Shown here: in pieces, positions 59,231 through 64,000 of the stretch
Layout of the letters: the number at the start of each line of letters is the position of its first letter
Numbering within the stretch: the first letter of the stretch is position 1
NCBI RefSeq assembly: GCF_015999465.1
Contig: NZ_CP065534.1
Span: 2,294,001-2,358,000, forward strand
Origin: Lonsdalea populi
Lineage (GTDB): Bacteria; Pseudomonadota; Gammaproteobacteria; Enterobacterales; Enterobacteriaceae
Length of the DNA: 64,000 nt
Direction: 5' to 3'
Made by a program: the position numbers and the translations under genes
The notes under the pieces: model-generated
Database searches by the model: none
What the model saw: the letters and a program-made list of their open reading frames with translations, nothing else
What the model was told of the DNA's origin: nothing

Positions 59231-61540
59231 CTATTTTTTCTTGTACGGACATTCTTCAGAGAACGGCTTGTCGCTGCTCAGCGCCGCCGCCTGCTCTGCT
59301 GCACCGCCGGACATATCAATGGACGGCGCTTTCAGTTTGATGCTCTTCGCCTGAATGGTCACACCGCTGTCATCGATGGTAATGGTGCCGCCCGGTCCGC
59401 CAATCACCATTTTTTCTTTGGCGTAAAGCGTATGCTTTTTGGTACGGGAGAAGATGGCACTTTTGCTCTCGATGTCATATTTATCGCCAACCAGCAGTTT
59501 CAGCACCTGACCGACAGACAACGTCTGGGTATGACCGACCAGCGTGTTTTTATACAGGCCAACCTGTTCGGTACTGGCGATACCGGTGGTATCCGAACGA
59601 AACTTCTCGACGACCGTATTAAAAATGCCGGAGCCGGGCATCAGGCTGGAAAGCAGTCCGGCCAGCGAGGTGCCTTTCGATACCATATCCAGCCCGGCTT
59701 TGGATTTGAATCCGCCCGCGTCGGTAAAGGACTTTCCCGCGGTCAGCGACATCGTTTCCGCCGCTGCGCCAACTTTATTGATATCATCGGCAAACTGCTC
59801 TACACCCGGCTCGCCCACTTTGGCTGATTCTTTCTTCATGAATTTACCGCTGTTGGCTATCAGGCTGAACAAGCCGCCCAGCAGTCCGAGTCCTTGTCCG
59901 CCCACGGTCAGATTCATGTTGCCGCCGACCCGGTGCTGGTGATGCTTTCCAATTTCCGTATTCTGATTTTCGCCGATACTCTCCACCACGCTGGAATCCA
60001 CACGTTTGGTCATGTCGTGCAATATCTTGACCGACATATCTTTCTGGGCGTGGAGATGAATATTTTCCCGACCGGATCCATCCTCAAAAGAGAGTTCATT
60101 GAAACCGCTGCCCTGATGGGTGTTGGAACGCAACACCATCTTGGTTTTATGCTCCGGCAGCGGATACGGCACCGGATTAGTCGCATGAAACGTCCGCCCG
60201 GTCACTATCGGCTGGTCCGGATCGCCTTCAAGGAAACTTACTATCACCTCATGCCCGATGCGCGGGATGGCTATCATGCCGTACTGACCGCCCGCCCAGC
60301 CCTGGCTCACCCGCACCCAGCACGAGCTCTGGTCGTCGCTTGCGCCGTAGCGGTCCCACGGGAACTGTAGCTTCACCCGGCCATATTCATCGCAGTAGAT
60401 TTCTTCTCCCGCCGGGCCCACCACGGTGGCAATTTGCGGACCGTCCACCATCGGCTTGTGCGGCATCAACGCCCGCCACGTTGTTTTGCCTTTCACCACG
60501 CTGAAACTGTTGCTCAGCGTCGTCGGCTCGCCCCCGCTTTCCTCTTCCAGCGCCTGCGGCTGTTGCCCTACGTGCGTTACCCCGACTATCTGCCACGCGA
60601 TATTCAGCGCCGCGTTCGGATGCTCCGTCAATGAAAACGCCTTGCCCGGCATCAGCCCCGCGCAGTTCGATTCCCCTTCGCCCGTCACCGCCCCGGCGCG
60701 CAGCGCATCCAGACGGTAGCCGCTGAACGCTTTTCCGCTCGGGTCCTGTTTGAAACGCCCCGGATAGTCATAGTGCTGGTAGCTCTCTCGCTGATGCTCA
60801 AGCTCGCTGCCCGTCTTCTGATGCGACAAGCCGTAGGCCGGGGTCTTGAAGCTGTAGTCCTTCAGTTCCACTTCCGCCGTGCTCACCCGCTCCGCATAGT
60901 GGAAACGCCTGACATACGCCCCTTCCGACAGCCCCTGCGTCGCCAGGTTGAAGAACAGGTCCGGCCCTTTGCCCAGCGCCCCCGCGTCATCCGCAAACAC
61001 CAGCCGGTGTTTGCCTTCCTCGTATTCGTGGAAGTAATACAGCCCCTCTTCCGATGCCAGCCGGTTGATAAACGCCAGGTCGCTTTCCCGGTACTGCACG
61101 CAGTATTCCCGCTGCGCATGCTCGTGGCGCAGCGCGAACGCGTAATCCGTGATGCCCGCCTCGTCCAGCAGCGTGGCGATAATCTCTTCCGGCTTCTGCG
61201 CCTGAAAGATACGCGCGTTGCTGCGCAGCCCCAGCCGCCACAGCGCCGGACGCACCTCCGCCTGATAACGCGTGCGCCGAAAACCGGTATCGCCCTGAGT
61301 GAAGCCGCTGACGATGCCGCTCACCCGGCGTTGCAGTTCCCCCTCGTACCACACCAGCAGTTCGCATGGCTGGTCCAGCACCGCGCCGAAATCAATATCC
61401 GGCTGCGCGCTCGCCAGACTCAGCGACAAACTGAATGGCCGGTTCAGCCCCTCGTCCAGCCTGAAATCCACCACCGCGAACGTGCCCGCCGGCAACGCGC
61501 CGAGCGTTACGGTGAACTGTAATCCTGTGCTGTTTGCCAC
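59231..61540 (-). CDS. vgrG: VgrG, type VI secretion spike protein
   Basis: Spike trimer subunit of about 769 residues. The gp27-like part covers the first 380 residues ([40 protein letters not shown]). It is followed by the gp5-like OB domain ([40 protein letters not shown]) and a C-terminal beta-helix ending [20 protein letters not shown]. The GTG at 61540 is chosen because GGAGGAGG stands ahead and the protein then begins (M)[10 protein letters not shown]. The last 20 residues ([13 protein letters not shown]) may bind the adaptor. Downstream genes are its cargo. Confidence 0.94.
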   Translation of the reverse strand: MANSTGLQFTVTLGALPAGTFAVVDFRLDEGLNRPFSLSLSLASAQPDIDFGAVLDQPCELLVWYEGELQRRVSGIVSGFTQGDTGFRRTRYQAEVRPALWRLGLRSNARIFQAQKPEEIIATLLDEAGITDYAFALRHEHAQREYCVQYRESDLAFINRLASEEGLYYFHEYEEGKHRLVFADDAGALGKGPDLFFNLATQGLSEGAYVRRFHYAERVSTAEVELKDYSFKTPAYGLSHQKTGSELEHQRESYQHYDYPGRFKQDPSGKAFSGYRLDALRAGAVTGEGESNCAGLMPGKAFSLTEHPNAALNIAWQIVGVTHVGQQPQALEEESGGEPTTLSNSFSVVKGKTTWRALMPHKPMVDGPQIATVVGPAGEEIYCDEYGRVKLQFPWDRYGASDDQSSCWVRVSQGWAGGQYGMIAIPRIGHEVIVSFLEGDPDQPIVTGRTFHATNPVPYPLPEHKTKMVLRSNTHQGSGFNELSFEDGSGRENIHLHAQKDMSVKILHDMTKRVDSSVVESIGENQNTEIGKHHQHRVGGNMNLTVGGQGLGLLGGLFSLIANSGKFMKKESAKVGEPGVEQFADDINKVGAAAETMSLTAGKSFTDAGGFKSKAGLDMVSKGTSLAGLLSSLMPGSGIFNTVVEKFRSDTTGIASTEQVGLYKNTLVGHTQTLSVGQVLKLLVGDKYDIESKSAIFSRTKKHTLYAKEKMVIGGPGGTITIDDSGVTIQAKSIKLKAPSIDMSGGAAEQAAALSSDKPFSEECPYKKK

Positions 61541-61665
61541 CTTGTTCCTCCTCCCTCTGCCACGGCTACCGCACGCCCCGTTACCGCCCGGTGCGACATG
61601 CAATTATCTGATGAAAAAATGAAACCGCTGTGTTGCGGTCTGAGTCCGCTCACACCGCAGCACAG

Positions 61666-61692
61666 CAAAAAACCCGGCACGCCGGCCGGGTT
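61666..61692 (-). terminator. Terminator between hcp and vgrG
   Basis: Stem AACCCGGC (61671-61678) with GCCGGGTT (61685-61692), six-base loop; on the minus strand it is followed by six T. It stands directly after the hcp stop and would limit read-through into vgrG. Confidence 0.8.
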
Positions 61693-61701
61693 GAACAGGG
61701 A

Positions 61702-62220
61702 TTACGCTTCGACCGGCGCGCGCCAGTCGTCGGAGCCGGACGTCCCGGCGACGGTGTGCTCCCAGTCGATTTTGCGGTAGGCCAGCGACACCTGAATCAG
61801 CTGGGTGTAGTCCAGTTTGGACGGGTCCTGGCAGTGCGGCATCTGGCAGTCGATGTCCACGATGGTGGCGTCGGTCAGCGTGGTGGAGAAGAAGTGCTCC
61901 TGCTTGCCTTCGACAGAGGTGCGGTACCACTTCAGGGTGACGGTCGGCAGCATTTCGCCGGAGGCCAGGGCGTTGTACATCAGCGGCACCGCTTTGTTCA
62001 GCGCCACGGTGAATTTGAAGGGTTTGTGGATGCGCTGGCCGGAAGGCTGGCCGGACTGCGGGTCGGTGGGGACGGTGACGACGTGGTTGAATTCCTGTAC
62101 CAGCATTTCGTCTTCGTGGCCCTGCACGTAGATGTTGCCGACAGAGTCGGAGGTGAAGGCGCCGGCAGTGATATTGCCCTGAGTTTTTCCTTCGATGCTG
62201 ATATAGCATGGGGTTGGCAT
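61702..62220 (-). CDS. hcp: Hcp, type VI secretion tube protein
   Basis: Tube-forming protein of 172 residues. It begins MPTPCYISIEGKTQGNITAG and carries HKPFKFTVALNKAVPLMYNAL and SLAYRKIDWEHT, all Hcp hallmarks. Hexameric rings stack into the inner tube, which carries VgrG. It is the first gene of the leftward effector block, with a terminator between it and vgrG. The structural T6SS genes (tssB, tssC, clpV and others) are not in this window, so this is an orphan hcp-vgrG island. The start ATG has AAGGAGC ahead. Confidence 0.96.
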   Translation of the reverse strand: MPTPCYISIEGKTQGNITAGAFTSDSVGNIYVQGHEDEMLVQEFNHVVTVPTDPQSGQPSGQRIHKPFKFTVALNKAVPLMYNALASGEMLPTVTLKWYRTSVEGKQEHFFSTTLTDATIVDIDCQMPHCQDPSKLDYTQLIQVSLAYRKIDWEHTVAGTSGSDDWRAPVEA

Positions 62221-62601
62221 GGTCTTGCTCCTTGTTTATTGAACATGTATTTGACTTCACTTGTTCGTATAGCAAAGCGCATGCCATTTTTTATGTTGCT
62301 GTTTTTAAATGAAAATCGCCTAACTCAAATTTTCCCTAAGTCAAATTTGAGCAAAAAATTGCGCAGACTTACTGAATCGTTTGCAAACATTGCGCAAAAA
62401 GTGATTTATGCTGGGAAGTGAGCAAGAAGTTGCGCAGATTTTGCATTTATTCTGAAAGTTTTAGTTAGGATTATGGCAACCATGTCTGTTTGCGAGTTAT
62501 CACCTATCAATATAGCGAAAACACGCGTAAAGACTTGGTTAATTATTATATGACTAATTATTACCATTATTATTTTAGCTAAACCAGGGAGCGGAACATA
62601 T
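62221..62601. other. Intergenic region upstream of hcp
   Basis: About 380 AT-rich bases. It should hold the hcp promoter. A short TTGCGCA-like word recurs (near 62360, 62390 and 62430), which could be a regulator site; no known operator fits. Confidence 0.4.
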
Positions 62602-62865
62602 TTAGTCTAGTGGTATATGTCTTTGGCAAAATCTATCGGCAAGATCCTCTCCGACTTTGTTGAATAAGCCGAGCCTTTGACGAACAATACCTCCGATGTG
62701 CATAAAAACTTCACCAATAGAATAAATCTCCAGTGCCGGCGCCATCGTTTCCAGCGTCGCCATTACCCGGCCAGACATGTCTGCATACAACGCATGATTT
62801 GAACTGAATACCTGTACGCCGTATCGTCTCTGAACGGTTTCTATCTTGAAGAATGGAGTCCCCAT
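62602..62865 (-). pseudogene. umuC: umuC fragment (DNA polymerase V catalytic subunit)
   Basis: An 87-codon frame that matches an internal stretch of UmuC: GTPFFK, VFSSNHALYADMSGRVM and APALEIYSIGEVF. The catalytic SIDE motif reads SIGE (Gly51 replaces Asp), the first 50 residues of UmuC are missing, and after about residue 60 the match stops (RQRLGLFNKVGEDLADRF is not UmuC). The piece is inactive. Confidence 0.75.
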
Positions 62866-63503
62866 GTCAATACTAACGCTGTGGCTTCACGATTATGAGC
62901 GATAACGCAGCCATCATTGCATCTGAATGATCTTAACAGTTATCATTAGATAATATATTGATTAATATTGATATTTTACTGCTGGTATATTTCCATGTTT
63001 TGGGGCTAAGTGATATGCTTGAGTTAATACTTTTTTGAGTCGAATCGTAAGCGTTTAGGTAAGTCATATTGGCGAAATGTGAATGGCTTACCTCCTATCC
63101 GTGGGTGGGAGCATGGCATGCAGATACCTAAGGCGAGCCCCCGGCCCACACAGTCTTGGTACCGTCACGCATTTCTTTCAACTCAGTCGCTTGTTAGATG
63201 GCGTGGATGAGGGTTACAGGGCAAATTACGGCAAATTCGTGCGAACTCTGACGTCCAGGTCTGTCTGTACTCCGTGCTCTACCTCAATAGGTCGATAGCA
63301 CTCGGTATACAAGAGCCTTGAGATGCTGCAAAAGGAGGAAGAAAAGACGTTTAGACGGCTATCAATGGGCCTTGACTGAGCACCTTGCCGGATTAGATGC
63401 AACTAGTCATCCTTGAGAGTGCTGGAACCTCGCCAGGCACCTGTAGGAATCTGGCGAGGGAGATGCTACTAGGTCAATAAGCCTTGAATTCTACCTATTA
63501 ATC
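62866..63503. other. Gene-free region near the right edge
   Basis: About 640 bases. No coding frame is convincing. A perfect 9-base stem CCTCGCCAG (63428-63436) with CTGGCGAGG (63451-63459) stands out, and a near-repeat CCTTGAGA-TGCTG / CCTTGAGAGTGCTG occurs near 63317 and 63411. This may be a structured RNA or a remnant of a mobile element. Confidence 0.35.
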
Positions 63504-63910
63504 TTAGTATTTATAGAGGATTTCTTTCACAACTTTTGGGTCATTGGTTTGAGTCAAAGCCAATGCTGTCAGAAGACGCGCTTTTACTGGCGGTTGATCG
63601 TCCACAACTATAAAGCCATTTTTGGTATCACCATCGTAAGAAGCGCCACGATAGAGCGACCCAGTGCCGGTACGAGAGCTACGAACCAAAATAGTTTTAC
63701 CGGAAACCTTTGAAAGGTCAGGTAGCAGTGCATCAGAAACGTTTCCATTGCCCATTCCTGCGATCACGATAGCCTTAGCGCCAGCCTTCACAAAGGCATC
63801 GATGGCCGTCATATCGCTGTTCGTGTATTGGTATGCGATATCTACGCGCGGCAGCTTATCGATGTTTTTGATGTCAAACTGCTCCACTTTCTTACCAGAA
63901 AAAACATTCA
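63504..63910 (-). pseudogene. Type II L-asparaginase fragment (C-terminal part)
   Basis: The frame reads SGKKVEQFDIKNIDKLPRVD, then AIVIAGMGNGNVSDALLP, ILVRSSRTGTGS and the end ARLLTALALTQTNDPKVVKE, matching the second half of periplasmic L-asparaginases such as AnsB. The catalytic threonines of the N-terminal half are lost. Upstream of about 63910 the reading changes to unrelated sequence. The open frame to 63941 is not a true start. Confidence 0.8.
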
Positions 63911-64000
63911 AGCATGTGGCACTGGAGTGGCATAAAAACAACCGAACCTGGTCAGGTTAGGGTTACTTTTCTTATAAGGATGTTACTGCAAGATTAGCGT

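Noticed and set aside
63083..63298. 71-codon plus frame near the right edge
   Set aside because: There is no ribosome site and no domain; the composition looks non-coding.
63361..63470. Retron-like msr/msd element
   Set aside because: TGAGCACCTT faintly recalls retron starts and there is a stem, but no reverse transcriptase gene follows and the flanking repeats are absent.

Overview
The window looks like chromosome from a plant-associated enterobacterium of the Pectobacteriaceae (Dickeya, Brenneria or Pectobacterium type). I infer this from a complete achromobactin siderophore operon in the Dickeya gene order, close relatives of many Escherichia coli K-12 proteins (PatA, PatD, YdcSTUV, DcuB, GltP, Cbl, FdhF, Cdh), moderately GC-rich coding DNA and AT-rich intergenic gaps. 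The species cannot be fixed from the sequence alone.

Left part (1-21 kb). A peptide-type ABC transporter (two permeases, two ATPases, the last cut by the window edge) diverges from a LuxR-type regulator followed by a proline-iminopeptidase-like hydrolase. This arrangement resembles the plant-responsive LuxR-solo loci (PipR/OryR/XccR group). Next comes a putrescine degradation and uptake block on the minus strand: a LysR regulator, a PatD-like aldehyde dehydrogenase, YdcS, YdcT, YdcU, YdcV and PatD. Then follow cdh, a GNAT acetyltransferase, a LysE-type exporter, and a two-gene unit of a radical SAM enzyme and a YjeH-like amino acid exporter.

Middle (21-42 kb). A PuuP/PlaP-like permease converges on the achromobactin operon. 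That operon runs on the minus strand as acsF, acr, acsD, acsE, yhcA, acsC, acsB, acsA, cbrA, cbrB, cbrC, cbrD and an RraA-like gene. A good Fur box lies upstream of acsF, and many of the genes overlap by a few bases. Behind it lies patA (putrescine aminotransferase) with a candidate sigma-54 promoter. PatA and PatD together form the putrescine to 4-aminobutyrate route.

Right part (42-53 kb). dcuB, gltP, cbl, a cysteine-containing formate dehydrogenase H (fdhF) and a second dicarboxylate/amino acid symporter suggest anaerobic C4-dicarboxylate and formate metabolism.

Island (52.8-64 kb). A tRNA-Asn gene is followed directly by a P4-type integrase. Behind it are broken IS256-, IS3- and IS110-family pieces, then a type VI secretion effector module reading leftward: Hcp, VgrG, a DUF4123 adaptor, a small conserved protein, a WHH/HNH nuclease toxin, a SUKH immunity protein, a CDC123/D123-type ATP-grasp protein and a PAAR protein. 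The right edge holds umuC and L-asparaginase fragments. No second copy of the tRNA 3' end was found, so the right end of the island is probably outside the window.
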